Below, one piece after another: positions 47,455 to 57,294 of a stretch of 64,000 bases of DNA. The position numbers and the translations under genes were made by a program. This DNA comes from Candidatus Rokuibacteriota bacterium (GTDB taxonomy: Bacteria > Methylomirabilota > Methylomirabilia > Rokubacteriales > CSP1-6). Under the pieces are notes generated by a model that was given only the letters and a program-made list of their open reading frames with translations, searched no databases and had not been told where the DNA came from. The stretch's first letter is position 1, and each line of letters begins with the position of its first letter. The stretch lies in assembly GCA_003220345.1 (NCBI GenBank), contig QHSC01000082.1:1-64000 (forward strand). The letters run 5' to 3'.

Positions 47455-50400
47455 TCAGCCGAGCCGGGCGGAAAGCTCCGCCGCCCGCCGGCGGAACTGC
47501 ATGATGTTGCCGAGCTTGATCTCTTCGTAGCCGCGAATCATGTCCGGCAGGTCGGCGAGGGCGACCGCCGCGTCATGGGAATCGGGCCCGAGCTTCTCGA
47601 GGGCGCGCTCCACGAGAGCGCGGTACTCGTCTACCAGCGCCCGCTCCTCACGGCGCACGCGCGCGTAACCGAAGGGATCGAGGGCGGTGCCGCGAAGCCC
47701 CCGCATGGCCCGGAGGGCGCCGAACACCGGGCGGAACCACGAGCCGAGCCGGATCTTCCTCGTGAGGCCGAGGGCGCGGAAGAGGGGCGGGTGCAAGTGC
47801 CAGTAGTAGCGGATCTCCTGGCCGAAGCGCGCCGAGAGCTCGGCTTCGAGCGATGCGGAGAGGTGCAGGCGCGCCACCTCGTACTCGTCCTTGTAGGCCA
47901 TGAGCTTGAAGAGATTGCGGGCCACCGCCTCCGAGAGGCCACTCCGGCCTGGCGTCTTTCGCGCCTCCTCCGCGGCCACGCGCGCGACGACGTCCGCGTA
48001 GCGCTTCGCGTACGCGGCATCCTGGTATGCGATCAGCTCGGGCACGCGCACCTCGAGGAGCCGGCGAAGCTCGCCCTGGGCGCCCGCCACCTCCACCAGA
48101 GCCGCCGCCTCGGCGGAGAGCGCCTGCCGCGTCTCGACCTTGCCCGTCGCCGTCTGCACGGCCGCCTCCACGCGCCGGGCGTCCACCACCGCCATGCGGC
48201 CCCAGCGGAAGGCGAGGAGGTTCATGTCGACGCTCACGCCGTTGAGCTGGATGGCGGCCTCGACGGAGCCGGCGGAGATCGGAAGCGCCCCCGCCTGGTA
48301 GGCGGCGCCGACCAGGATGAAATTGGTGGCCATGTGGTCGTTGAAGAGCGCCTCGGCCATGCCGAGGGCGTCGACATAGACGTTGGCGTCCTTGCGCGTG
48401 ACGCGATCGAGGCTCATGAGGGCGCTCGCGAGCTCGGGAAAGTGGACGCTCGTATCGGCGACCATCTGGCCCGTGGGAATCTGGCTGGTCGAGACCACGG
48501 CGATGGTGCGCCCGCCTTCGGCCTTGTCGAGATTGAGGGGATCGGTGGCCACGAGCAGATCGAAGCCAAGATAGAGGTCGGCGCCGCCCGCCGAGACCTT
48601 GTTGGAGATCTCGATGGGGGAGGAAGCGAGCCGGAGGTCGGAGACCACGGGCCCGCCCTTCTGGCTGAGTCCCGTCTGGTCGAGGCCTCGCACGTGACGG
48701 CCGTCGAGCATGGCCGCCGTGCCCAGGATCTGGTTGACCGTGACCACGCCCGTGCCCCCGATGCCCATCATGTGCAGGGCGAAGCCGTCGCGGGGGACGC
48801 GGAGCTCGGGCTCGGGCAGCTCGGCCTCGAGCGGTGTGAGGCGCCGCGGCCGCTTCTTCGGCTCCCCGATGGGCTCCACGGTGAGGAAGGACGGGCAGTC
48901 CCCGAGCAGGCACGAGTAGTCCTTGTTGCAGGAGGACTGGTGGATCTGGGTCTTGCGCCCGAACTCCGTCTGCACGGGCTGGACGGAGAGACAGTTGGAC
49001 TTCCGCCCGCAGTCCCCGCACCCTTCGCAGACGGCCTCGTTGATGAACACGCGCGTCTGCGGCTCGGCCTGCTTGCCGCGCTTGCGGAGCCGCCGCTTCT
49101 CGGCCGCGCACTGCTGGTCGTGGATGAGCGCGGTCACCCCCGCCGTGGCCGCCAGCACCGACTGGGCCTCGAGGATCTGATCCCGGTGCCAGACCTCGCA
49201 GTTGCCCGCGAGGGACACACCCTTGTAGTTCTCCATATGGTCGGTGGTGATGATGATCCGCTTGACGCCGTCCGCCTCCAGCCGCCGGGTGAGGGCAGGA
49301 ATGGCCAGAGCGCCCGCCGCGGCCTGGCCCCCCGTCATGGCCACCGCGGAGTTGTAGAGAATCTTGTACGTGATGTTGACGCCGGCGGCGATGGCGTAGT
49401 TGATGGCGAGGCTGCCCGAGTGGAAGAGCGTGCCGTCACCGATGTTCTGGAAGAGGTGCGGCGTCTCCGTGAAGGGCGCGATGCCGACCCACTGCGCGCC
49501 TTCGGCGCCCATGTGGGTGACGCCGATGATGCCGCGGTCCATGCCCATGGCCATGCCGTGGCAGCCGATGCCCGCCGCCGCCACCGCGCCTTCCGGGACC
49601 ACGGTGGAGCGATTGTGCGGGCAGCCCGAGCAGAAAAAGGCCGTGCGCGCCAGCGTCAGCGACTTGGGCCGGCTCTTCAGCTCGTCGAGGTGACGAATGC
49701 GCGCCTCCGCCGACTCCACGCGCAGCTTCCGGGCGAGCCGCTTCGCGATGGCGCGCGCGATGATGTCGGGGTCGAGCTCGCCCACGATGGGCACGAGCAT
49801 CCGCTCCTCTTCATCCTGCTTGCCCACCACGCGCGGGCGGTCGGGCATGCCGTAGAGGGTGTCCTTGGCGAACGTCTCGATGAAGGAGCGCTTCTCCTCG
49901 ACGACGAGGATCTCCTCGAGCCCCCGCGCGAACTCGCGCATGATCCGGGACTCCATGGGAAAGAGCATGGCCATCTTGAGGATGCGAATGCCGTGGCGGC
50001 GGAGGGCCTCGTCGTCGAGGCCGAGCTCCCGGAGGGCCTGCCGAACGTCGTAGTAGGTCTTGCCCGTGGTCATGATGCCGAGCCAGGCATCCGGGGTGGG
50101 AACCGTGATCCGGTTAAGCTTGTTCTCCCAGGCGTAGCGTCGGGCGAGCTCGAGGCGGGCATGGAAGAGCGTCCGCTCCATGTCGAGGCCGAAGGGCGGG
50201 ATGAGATTGACGTTGATGTGGTGCTCGAAAGGCCGGCCGTCGAGCTCCACCGTCGGGATGATGGGACTCACGCGCGAGGGACCGACCTCGGCCGTGGTCA
50301 CCTCGTCGGCGACATTGGTCACGATCTTCATCCCGACCCAGAGGCCGGAGATCCGCGAGAGCATGAAGCCGTGCAGCCCGAGGTCGAGGATCTCCTGCGC

Positions 50401-50931
50401 GCTCCCCGGGAAGATGGTCGGCATGAGCGCGTCGTAGAGCGCCACCTCGGAGGCGCTCGGCAGCGTGGAGGACTTCGACACCGGGTCGTCGCCGGCCAGG
50501 GCGAGCACGCCGCCGTTCTTGCCCACGCCCGCGTAGTTGGCGTGCTTGAAGGCGTCCCCTGTCCGGTCGACGCCCGGGGCCTTGCCGTACCACATCCCGA
50601 GCACGCCGTCGTACTTCGGGCGCGGGAAGAGCCCGGCCATCTGGCTGCCGAAGATGGCCGTGGCGCCGAGGTCTTCGTTCAGGCCGGACGAGAACACCAC
50701 GTGATGCGCGTCCAGGAGCTTCCGCTCGCGCTCGAGCGTCTGGTCGAAGCCACCGAGGGGCGAGCCGCGGTAGCCGGAGATGAAGGTGGCGGTGCGCAGT
50801 CCGCGGCGCTGGTCGGCACGATGTTGATCGAGGGGCAGCCGCACCAGCGCCTGGATGCCGGAGAGGAAGACGCGGCCTTCCTCCAGTGTGTACTTGGCCT
50901 CCAGGGAGAAGCCTTGAGACGGTGAGGCCAT
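47455..50931 (-). CDS. Indolepyruvate:ferredoxin oxidoreductase, fused alpha/gamma-type (1158 aa)
   Basis: YKGVSLAGNCEVWHRDQILEAQ...TRVFINEAVCEGCGDCGRKSNCLSVQPVQTEFGRKTQIHQSSCNKDYSCLLGDCPSFLTVEP...MGIGGTGVVTVNQILGTAAMLDGRHVRGLDQTGLSQKGGPVVSDLRL. Confidence 0.93.
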   Translation of the reverse strand: MASPSQGFSLEAKYTLEEGRVFLSGIQALVRLPLDQHRADQRRGLRTATFISGYRGSPLGGFDQTLERERKLLDAHHVVFSSGLNEDLGATAIFGSQMAGLFPRPKYDGVLGMWYGKAPGVDRTGDAFKHANYAGVGKNGGVLALAGDDPVSKSSTLPSASEVALYDALMPTIFPGSAQEILDLGLHGFMLSRISGLWVGMKIVTNVADEVTTAEVGPSRVSPIIPTVELDGRPFEHHINVNLIPPFGLDMERTLFHARLELARRYAWENKLNRITVPTPDAWLGIMTTGKTYYDVRQALRELGLDDEALRRHGIRILKMAMLFPMESRIMREFARGLEEILVVEEKRSFIETFAKDTLYGMPDRPRVVGKQDEEERMLVPIVGELDPDIIARAIAKRLARKLRVESAEARIRHLDELKSRPKSLTLARTAFFCSGCPHNRSTVVPEGAVAAAGIGCHGMAMGMDRGIIGVTHMGAEGAQWVGIAPFTETPHLFQNIGDGTLFHSGSLAINYAIAAGVNITYKILYNSAVAMTGGQAAAGALAIPALTRRLEADGVKRIIITTDHMENYKGVSLAGNCEVWHRDQILEAQSVLAATAGVTALIHDQQCAAEKRRLRKRGKQAEPQTRVFINEAVCEGCGDCGRKSNCLSVQPVQTEFGRKTQIHQSSCNKDYSCLLGDCPSFLTVEPIGEPKKRPRRLTPLEAELPEPELRVPRDGFALHMMGIGGTGVVTVNQILGTAAMLDGRHVRGLDQTGLSQKGGPVVSDLRLASSPIEISNKVSAGGADLYLGFDLLVATDPLNLDKAEGGRTIAVVSTSQIPTGQMVADTSVHFPELASALMSLDRVTRKDANVYVDALGMAEALFNDHMATNFILVGAAYQAGALPISAGSVEAAIQLNGVSVDMNLLAFRWGRMAVVDARRVEAAVQTATGKVETRQALSAEAAALVEVAGAQGELRRLLEVRVPELIAYQDAAYAKRYADVVARVAAEEARKTPGRSGLSEAVARNLFKLMAYKDEYEVARLHLSASLEAELSARFGQEIRYYWHLHPPLFRALGLTRKIRLGSWFRPVFGALRAMRGLRGTALDPFGYARVRREERALVDEYRALVERALEKLGPDSHDAAVALADLPDMIRGYEEIKLGNIMQFRRRAAELSARLG

Positions 50932-51049
50932 GGGACCCCCTCGTGGGGTGGAGGTTCAGGTCGAGGCACGACTGATGCCGTCGTCATGGTAGGCGAAAAG
51001 GTCTCCTGAATCAAACGCTTCCGCGCGCCGATCATCGGAGACACCCAGT

Positions 51050-51101
51050 GCGCCGAAGGCGCGCGACGACGGTCGGAAGGGGGGCGGAGTCCCCCTCCGA
51101 G
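51050..51101. repeat. Composite double-hairpin element, copy B
   Basis: gcgcc-gaa-ggcgc (51050-51062), then tcggaaggggggcggagtccccctccgag (51073-51101), 28/29 identical to the copy A hairpin. Confidence 0.8.
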
Positions 51102-51105
51102 TTTC

Positions 51106-52116
51106 TTACGGCAGGGTGGGCTTGACGACGGGCTCGGTGCTCGTGAGCGCGCGCAGGAAAGCGGCGATCTTGCCGATCTCCCGCTCGGTGAGACCGGTCG
51201 GCGTCAGCAGCGGGTCCTTGTTCGGATCGGCCTTGCCGCCGCTCGCCATGTAGCGGACCGCCTCCTCCAGAGTCGCCACGCTGCCGTCGTGGAAATAGGG
51301 CTGGGAGATGGCCACGGAACGGAGCGTGGGCGTCTTGAAGGCGCTCCTGTCCTTCGCCTCCTTGGTGACGTTGAAGCGGCCGGGATCGGGCGTGGCCTTG
51401 CCGAGCTCGAGCCCGACATTGTGAAAGAGCGAGTCCGTGTAGACGGGCGGCGTGTGGCACACGACGCAGCGCCCCTTGCCCGTGAAGAGCGCGTAGCCCT
51501 CGATGGCGTCGGCGGAGACGGCCGAGCGCTGGCCTTTCTCGTAGCGGTCCCAGGGAGAGTCGCCGCTGTTGAGGGTGCGCAGATACGCGGCGAGCGCCAT
51601 CGGGATGTTCGCGGGCGTGGGGGGCCCCCCGAAGACCTTCTGGAACTGCTCGCGGTAGCCGGGAACGGCGGCGATGGTGGGGGTGACCTTGGCCACATCG
51701 GCGTTCATCTGGACGGCCCAGGCGGCGGCGACCTGGCGCTCGAGCGTCGGGGCGCGGCCATCCCAGTACCACGTCTTGAGGTAGGCGACGTTGTAGAGCG
51801 TGGGGGAATGGCGCGTGTTCCTCACGCCGCCCGGCCGCACCGAGAGCACCTGGCCGTCCGTCCAGCCCTTTTCCCTGACGTGACACGTCTCGCACGAGGC
51901 GGAACCGTCCCCCGAGAGGCGCTTGTCGAAGAAGAGCTGCTTCCCAAGGGCGATCTTCTCGGGCGTCGAGGGGTTATCGACGGGGATGGGTGGGGGTGGA
52001 AGCTCGGACACCCGTGGCTCGCTCGGCACGGCCGGCCCGGTCGACGTGGAACAGCCGCCCAGGGTCACGTGGAGAATGGCCAGAGCCAGAGTAGTCCGGA
52101 ACGGGAGTGACGCCAT
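51106..52116 (-). CDS. Diheme cytochrome c peroxidase (CcpA/MauG family), lipoprotein-like
   Basis: TLGGCSTSTGP; two CxxCH motifs (SCETCHVREKGW, RCVVCHTPPVYTD); FFDKRLSGDGSASCETCH. Confidence 0.94.
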   Translation of the reverse strand: MASLPFRTTLALAILHVTLGGCSTSTGPAVPSEPRVSELPPPPIPVDNPSTPEKIALGKQLFFDKRLSGDGSASCETCHVREKGWTDGQVLSVRPGGVRNTRHSPTLYNVAYLKTWYWDGRAPTLERQVAAAWAVQMNADVAKVTPTIAAVPGYREQFQKVFGGPPTPANIPMALAAYLRTLNSGDSPWDRYEKGQRSAVSADAIEGYALFTGKGRCVVCHTPPVYTDSLFHNVGLELGKATPDPGRFNVTKEAKDRSAFKTPTLRSVAISQPYFHDGSVATLEEAVRYMASGGKADPNKDPLLTPTGLTEREIGKIAAFLRALTSTEPVVKPTLP

Positions 52117-52322
52117 CGTTTCCTCCTCCTGACGGGTCAGACCCCGTCCCGCGGCACACAATAAGAGGCTAGCCAGAAGCCGTCAAGGGTGGCGGGGCTC
52201 GGCCCTCCCTCCCTACGCGGGGCCGGCCTGGCCGGATGCATCCCCCTGGAAGTTGCTCTAAGATGGCGGCGGCAAAGCCACCGCTCGGAGCAGCACATTC
52301 AAGCGCTCGAGGAGAATCGCCT

Positions 52323-53663
52323 ATGGACTTGAAGAGCCTGTACACGCTGTCGGCGACGGATGCGGCGCAGTTGATTCGGGACGACGTGATCTCTTCGGAG
52401 CAGCTCGTCGAGGCCTGCCTTGACCGAGTCCGAGAGACCGATGGGCGGATCGAGGCGTGGGCGTTTCTCGATCCGGAGCACGCTCTCGGCCAGGCGCGGG
52501 CCGCGGACGAACGGCGCCTCGGGGGCGGACCCCTCGGCCCTCTGCACGGCATTCCCGTGGGACTCAAGGACATCATCGACACCGCGGACATGCCGACGGA
52601 GAACGGCTCACCGCTCCACGCCGGGCGCACGCCATCCCGCGATGCGCCGGTGGTATCCATGCTGCGCGGCGCGGGCGCGGTCATCATGGGCAAGACGGTG
52701 ACGACAGAGTTCGCGAGCGCCTTTCCCAACAAGACGCGAAACCCCCACGATCCCGCGCACACGCCGGGGGGCTCCTCCAGCGGCTCGGCGGCAGCCGTGG
52801 CCGCGGGCATGGTACCGCTCGCCCTCGGGAGCCAGACGGGCGGCTCGACCATCCGGCCGGCCTCCTTCTGTGGCGTCTACGGCTTCAAGCCGACCCATGG
52901 CCTGATCCCGCGCCACGGCATGTTCATGATCTCGCGCACGCTCGATCATGTCGGCCTCTTCGCGCGCACGATCGAGGACATCGCGCTCCTCGCGTCGCTC
53001 CTCGTGGGCTACGACGAGCGCGATCCGGATACGCGGCCGCGCGCGCGCATTCCCTTCGTGGAGGTGGCGGCCGAGGAGCCTCCGCTCCCGCCCATGTTCG
53101 CCTTCGTGAAGACGGCACGCTGGGATCGCGTGGCCGGCGATGCCCGGGAAGCCTTCGCGGAGCTCACCGAGCGACTGGGCGACCGCGTGGAAGAGATCGA
53201 GCTGTCCAGCGGGGTCGAGGCGGCGCTCGACTGGCACCGGACGATCATGGAAGTCGAGCTGGCCGCGAACCTGACCCGCGAGTGGAACGAAGGTCGCGCT
53301 CACCTCTCCGCCTCGATCCGGCCGCGGATCGAGCGGGGCCGCACGACGCGCGCCCTCGACTATCTGGCCGCCCTCGCCCACCTGCCCGAGCTCCACGAGG
53401 GATTCGCCGAGCTCTTCTCCCAGCGCTATGACGCCATTCTGACTCCCGCGTCCACCGGCACCGCGCCGGCCGGGCTCGACACCACCGGCGATCCGGCCTT
53501 TTGCTCGCTGTGGACGCTGTGCGGGATGCCCGCGATCAGCGTGCCGCTCATGCAGGGGGAGAACGGGCTGCCCCTCGGCCTTCAGATGGTCGGCCCCCGC
53601 CACGGCGACGCCCGGCTCCTGCGCACCGCGCGCTGGCTCGTCGCGCACCTCGCCAAGGGCTGA
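52323..53663 (+). CDS. Amidase (amidase signature family)
   Basis: GPLHGIPVGLKDIIDTADMPTENGS, HTPGGSSSGSAAAVAAGMVPLALGSQTGGSTIRPASF. Confidence 0.93.
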   Translation: MDLKSLYTLSATDAAQLIRDDVISSEQLVEACLDRVRETDGRIEAWAFLDPEHALGQARAADERRLGGGPLGPLHGIPVGLKDIIDTADMPTENGSPLHAGRTPSRDAPVVSMLRGAGAVIMGKTVTTEFASAFPNKTRNPHDPAHTPGGSSSGSAAAVAAGMVPLALGSQTGGSTIRPASFCGVYGFKPTHGLIPRHGMFMISRTLDHVGLFARTIEDIALLASLLVGYDERDPDTRPRARIPFVEVAAEEPPLPPMFAFVKTARWDRVAGDAREAFAELTERLGDRVEEIELSSGVEAALDWHRTIMEVELAANLTREWNEGRAHLSASIRPRIERGRTTRALDYLAALAHLPELHEGFAELFSQRYDAILTPASTGTAPAGLDTTGDPAFCSLWTLCGMPAISVPLMQGENGLPLGLQMVGPRHGDARLLRTARWLVAHLAKG

Positions 53664-53687
53664 GGCGAGCTCGGCGGTCGCTCCCTT

Positions 53688-54779
53688 CTAGTTCGAGCCC
53701 GCGGCGCCCGGCTCGGGAAGTGCCGGCCGGGCAGACTTCGTGGCGGCCTCCTCCTTGTGGACCTCTGCGTCGAGGCGCTCGATCCGCTCCTCCGTGGAGG
53801 GATGCGTGGACAGGAAATCCGGAATCGATCCGCGGTGCTTGCGTTCCTCTCGAGCCTCCAGCCTGATGAAGAACTCGCGCAGGTGTCTCGTCGACACGCC
53901 GCTGGTCCGGAGGAAGGCGATCGCGAAAGCGTCCGCCTCGCGCTCGAAATCGCGTGAGTATTGCAGCGTTCCCAGCACCACGGGCACGCTGGCCGCCGTG
54001 CCGGAGAAGTCGCCCCAGATCAGGCCGGCCAGGATCCCCACGCCCATCGATTGGAAGATTCGGCGGGTGCCATGCTTGTGGGCGACGTGGCCCAGCTCGT
54101 GGCCGAGCACACCCAGAACCGCGTCGTCGCTGTCCGCGACATTGACGAGTCCGTCCAGCAGCACGATGGTCCCCCCCGGCAAGGCAAAAGCGTTCACTCC
54201 ACGGCCGGGCATGCGGCGAAGCTCGAGCCGATACTCGACACCAGGCGCGGCCTTGGCCGCTGCCTCGGCAAACTTCCTGGATATGCGCTGGCCGTATTGC
54301 GGAGCGAGGCGGCTGGGCTCGAGATAGTGCTTGTCGAGGGCGAGCAGCACCTGCTCGCCCATACGCTGCTCGATCCGCGCGGGCAGCGCAAAGGCCGCCC
54401 ATCGCGCCGCCAGGGGCAGGCCCTTGAAGTAGGTCACCCCCAGCAAGGCCACCAGTCCAGCCAGGGCCAGCACCGCCGCCGGCCACCAGCGCTGCAGCCG
54501 AACGACCGGCGAGACGGCGGCGCCCGCGTCTTCCAGGGCCCGCCCACAGCGACCATCCGGGTCTTCGACCTCCACCGACGCGCCGCTGGGAAACCCGATG
54601 AGCCGGGGGGTGTGGTCGAAGGCCTCGGACAGCCGGGTCCGCCGGATCACATCCCTGTCGAGCACCGCGCCGTCCGGCGCCTCCACCGTCAGGGACGTGC
54701 CTTCGACGCGCAGGAAGATCGCCGCGGCCGCGGCGCTCCGTCCGTCGAAGCGCACGCCGGGAAAGCGAGCGCCGCTCAT
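53688..54779 (-). CDS. M48 family metalloprotease, membrane-anchored
   Basis: LGVLGHELGHVAHKHGTRRIFQSMG, EREADAFAIAFLRTSGVS, FLSTHPSTEERIERLDAEV. Confidence 0.93.
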   Translation of the reverse strand: MSGARFPGVRFDGRSAAAAAIFLRVEGTSLTVEAPDGAVLDRDVIRRTRLSEAFDHTPRLIGFPSGASVEVEDPDGRCGRALEDAGAAVSPVVRLQRWWPAAVLALAGLVALLGVTYFKGLPLAARWAAFALPARIEQRMGEQVLLALDKHYLEPSRLAPQYGQRISRKFAEAAAKAAPGVEYRLELRRMPGRGVNAFALPGGTIVLLDGLVNVADSDDAVLGVLGHELGHVAHKHGTRRIFQSMGVGILAGLIWGDFSGTAASVPVVLGTLQYSRDFEREADAFAIAFLRTSGVSTRHLREFFIRLEAREERKHRGSIPDFLSTHPSTEERIERLDAEVHKEEAATKSARPALPEPGAAGSN

Positions 54780-55957
54780 ATCCCCACGTCCAATCCGAAC
54801 GTCTCGAGGGCGGCCTCGCCCGCCGCGGTCACCGGCATCGCGTGGACATCGGCGGCCACAACGTCGAGGGGCAGGCCCGCGTACATCCGCATGCATTCGA
54901 TCCGATAGCGGGCGAGGGTGACCGCGGCAAACGGCCAGTACAGGCCGAGCGTGAGCACGGTCAGGCCAACATTCACGATGACCAGGAACATCAGCGACGA
55001 GGCCTTGATCTCGGTCCGGAAGCGGAAGCCGCTGAGCCGGGTGCTTGCCCATACCGCCTGCTGGAGCCGCGCGGCAAGATAGGGCCACGCCACGACGTAT
55101 ACGGCCAGTCCCATGACCGCCCCGAGGATCACGGTTTCCGCGCTCCAGCCCTCGAGGCCGAGCCGGCGCGTTCGCCAGAACACCGCGATCCCGCCCACGA
55201 GCACCCCGCCGATCACGCTGCCGAGCAGGACGAAGAGCATCCCCTTCACGTAGGCCGAATAGAACTTGGACGTGACGGGAGAAAACGCGAACGCGCGATC
55301 GCCGTACGTGGCTCGCTGGTGTTGATAGCCCTTGAGTCGGTGATGCATCCACGGGATGAACAGCGCGTTGGTGAGCCCGGCCACACCAACCAGCCACCGG
55401 TCCTCGGTCCCGACCCCGACCACGACGGCGGGCAGGAGCCACATGGACAGAACGGGCAACCCGACGCGATACGCCTCGGCCGTGTTCGAACGAAACCCGA
55501 ACCGAAGGCCGCGAAAGCTCGTATTCCCCAGCCTGAACTGCTGCGCCCGCATGAAGAGCCACGGGCCCGCGGCGCAGAGGACGACGACGGTCACGAGCCC
55601 CGCGATCTTCGAGAACTGGAACGACCACGTATACGCGGCAAGGAGCACGATCGCGATGAGGCGCCCCCGCAAGATCGCCGAGGGCCTGCCGTGAAAGTCG
55701 AACACGTGCCCGTCGAGCCGCGTGTTCTGCCAGAAATACTTCGCCTTGCGGACCTTGGCCCACGGCGAGTAGATGCCCAGGGTCAGCACGGTGAAGAGCA
55801 GGTTGACGATCCAGATGCGAAAGTACTCGCGACCAGACCCCGTGAAGACGAAGCCACGTCGGTCCGGCGGCGAGGGAATCTCCAGCTCGGCTCGGGGCGA
55901 GCCGGCCCCGGCCCCCTCCCCGCTCACGGCAACGTCTCGGCGGCGAGCCTCGCCCAT
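54776..55957 (-). CDS. DUF898 (YjgN-like) membrane protein
   Basis: FTGSGREYFRIWIVNLLFTVLTLGIYSPWAKVRKAKYFWQNTRLDGHVFDFHGRP; LTVLTLGLYWPFAAVTLARYRIECMRMY. Confidence 0.9.
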   Translation of the reverse strand: MGEARRRDVAVSGEGAGAGSPRAELEIPSPPDRRGFVFTGSGREYFRIWIVNLLFTVLTLGIYSPWAKVRKAKYFWQNTRLDGHVFDFHGRPSAILRGRLIAIVLLAAYTWSFQFSKIAGLVTVVVLCAAGPWLFMRAQQFRLGNTSFRGLRFGFRSNTAEAYRVGLPVLSMWLLPAVVVGVGTEDRWLVGVAGLTNALFIPWMHHRLKGYQHQRATYGDRAFAFSPVTSKFYSAYVKGMLFVLLGSVIGGVLVGGIAVFWRTRRLGLEGWSAETVILGAVMGLAVYVVAWPYLAARLQQAVWASTRLSGFRFRTEIKASSLMFLVIVNVGLTVLTLGLYWPFAAVTLARYRIECMRMYAGLPLDVVAADVHAMPVTAAGEAALETFGLDVGI

Positions 55958-56068
55958 TCGTGCGCGCGCCGCGTGGTGAATGAGCTCACGAATCGATCCT
56001 GCCAGACGGGATCGTGAGGGGTCAAACTTCCTGGGAGGTCGGCCCGCGCCTCCTCGACCCGCGCCTTC

Positions 56069-56077
56069 TGCTACAAT
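56069..56077 (+). promoter_or_regulatory. Possible extended -10 (TGCTACAAT)
   Basis: TGnTAnAAT 14 bases upstream of ATG 56092. Confidence 0.35.
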
Positions 56078-56091
56078 GCCGCCCGTTCGCC

Positions 56092-57285
56092 ATGACCGAC
56101 GGCCCCCTGCCCCTGACCGGCATCCGCGTCCTCGAGCTGGCACAGATCGTGGCTGGCCCCTTCTGCGGCGCGCTCATGGCCGAATTCGGCGCCGAGGTGA
56201 TCAAGACAGAGCTGCCGGGCAAGGGTGACGATCTCAGACGGCTCGGACCCACCGAGGACGGCCTCAACTACTGGTACGCCGTCGACAACCGGGGCAAGAA
56301 AGTGATGACGCTCGACCTCCACACGCCGAAGGGGCAGGACATCGTGCGTCGCCTCGTCCCCCTCTGCGACGTCGTGCTCGAGAATTTCCGGCCCGGCGTG
56401 CTGGAGACGTGGGGGCTGGGCTGGGAAGACCTGCGCAAGCTCCGCCCCTCGCTCGTCATGGCGCGCATCACCGCCTTCGGCCAGACGGGGCCGCTCCGCC
56501 AGGGCCCGGGCTTCGCGGCCATCGCCTCCGCGTTCGGCGGCACGTGGTACCTCAACGGCCCCGCCGACCGGCCGCCTTCCCGGCCCACGCCCGTCTATCC
56601 CGACTATCTGACCGGCCTCTTCACGGCCTTCGGTGTCATGGCCGCCCTTCGCCATCGCGACAACACCGGCGAAGGGCAGTGGATCGATGCCGCGCTCTAC
56701 GAGTCGGCCTTCCGCATCCTGGAATACACGCCCACCTTCTACGGTCGTCAGGGCGTGGTGCGCGAGCGCGGCGGCATCCAGCATTCCGGCTGGCCGGGCG
56801 GCGCCTTCGCCACCTCTGACAAGCGCTGGATCGTCTTCACCACGCCGGCCCAGCACCTCTTCGAGCGCCTCTGCCTCATGCTCGGGGAGCCGGATCTACC
56901 CAAGGATCCGCGCTTCGCGAGTCACGAAGGGCGCGCCACGAACATGGCTGCACTCCTCGCCCTGGTCGAGGCCTGGTTCAAGGCTCGACTCTTCGACGAG
57001 GCCATCGAGGGGCTCAAGCGCCACGACATCCCCCATTCCCCGATCATGAGCATGGCCGACATCTTCGCCGACCCGCACTATCGCGCGCGGCAGACCATCA
57101 TCGAGGTGCCGTCGAAGCTGGGCCCACTCCCGCAGCCCGCGGTCATCCCGCGGCTCTCCGCCACCCCCGGCCGCGTCACGCACGCGGGACCGCCCCTCGG
57201 TCAGCACACCGATGAGGTCCTCGAGGGCCTCCTCGCCATGTTGCCCGAGGAGATCGCGGCGCTGAGGGCCGCGGGCGTGGTCTGA
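56092..57285 (+). CDS. CoA transferase family III (CaiB/BaiF)
   Basis: GIRVLELAQIVAGPFCGALMAEFGAEVIKTE, LENFRPGVLETWGLGWEDLRKLRPSLVMARITAFGQTGPL. Confidence 0.95.
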   Translation: MTDGPLPLTGIRVLELAQIVAGPFCGALMAEFGAEVIKTELPGKGDDLRRLGPTEDGLNYWYAVDNRGKKVMTLDLHTPKGQDIVRRLVPLCDVVLENFRPGVLETWGLGWEDLRKLRPSLVMARITAFGQTGPLRQGPGFAAIASAFGGTWYLNGPADRPPSRPTPVYPDYLTGLFTAFGVMAALRHRDNTGEGQWIDAALYESAFRILEYTPTFYGRQGVVRERGGIQHSGWPGGAFATSDKRWIVFTTPAQHLFERLCLMLGEPDLPKDPRFASHEGRATNMAALLALVEAWFKARLFDEAIEGLKRHDIPHSPIMSMADIFADPHYRARQTIIEVPSKLGPLPQPAVIPRLSATPGRVTHAGPPLGQHTDEVLEGLLAMLPEEIAALRAAGVV

Positions 57286-57294
57286 CGCCGGCGG

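Noticed and set aside
47200-50925. 1241-codon plus-strand ORF antisense to the indolepyruvate oxidoreductase
   Set aside because: Composition is typical of antisense frames in GC-rich genes (Arg/Gly/His/Ala/Glu-rich, no recognisable domain) and it mirrors a well-conserved protein on the other strand.
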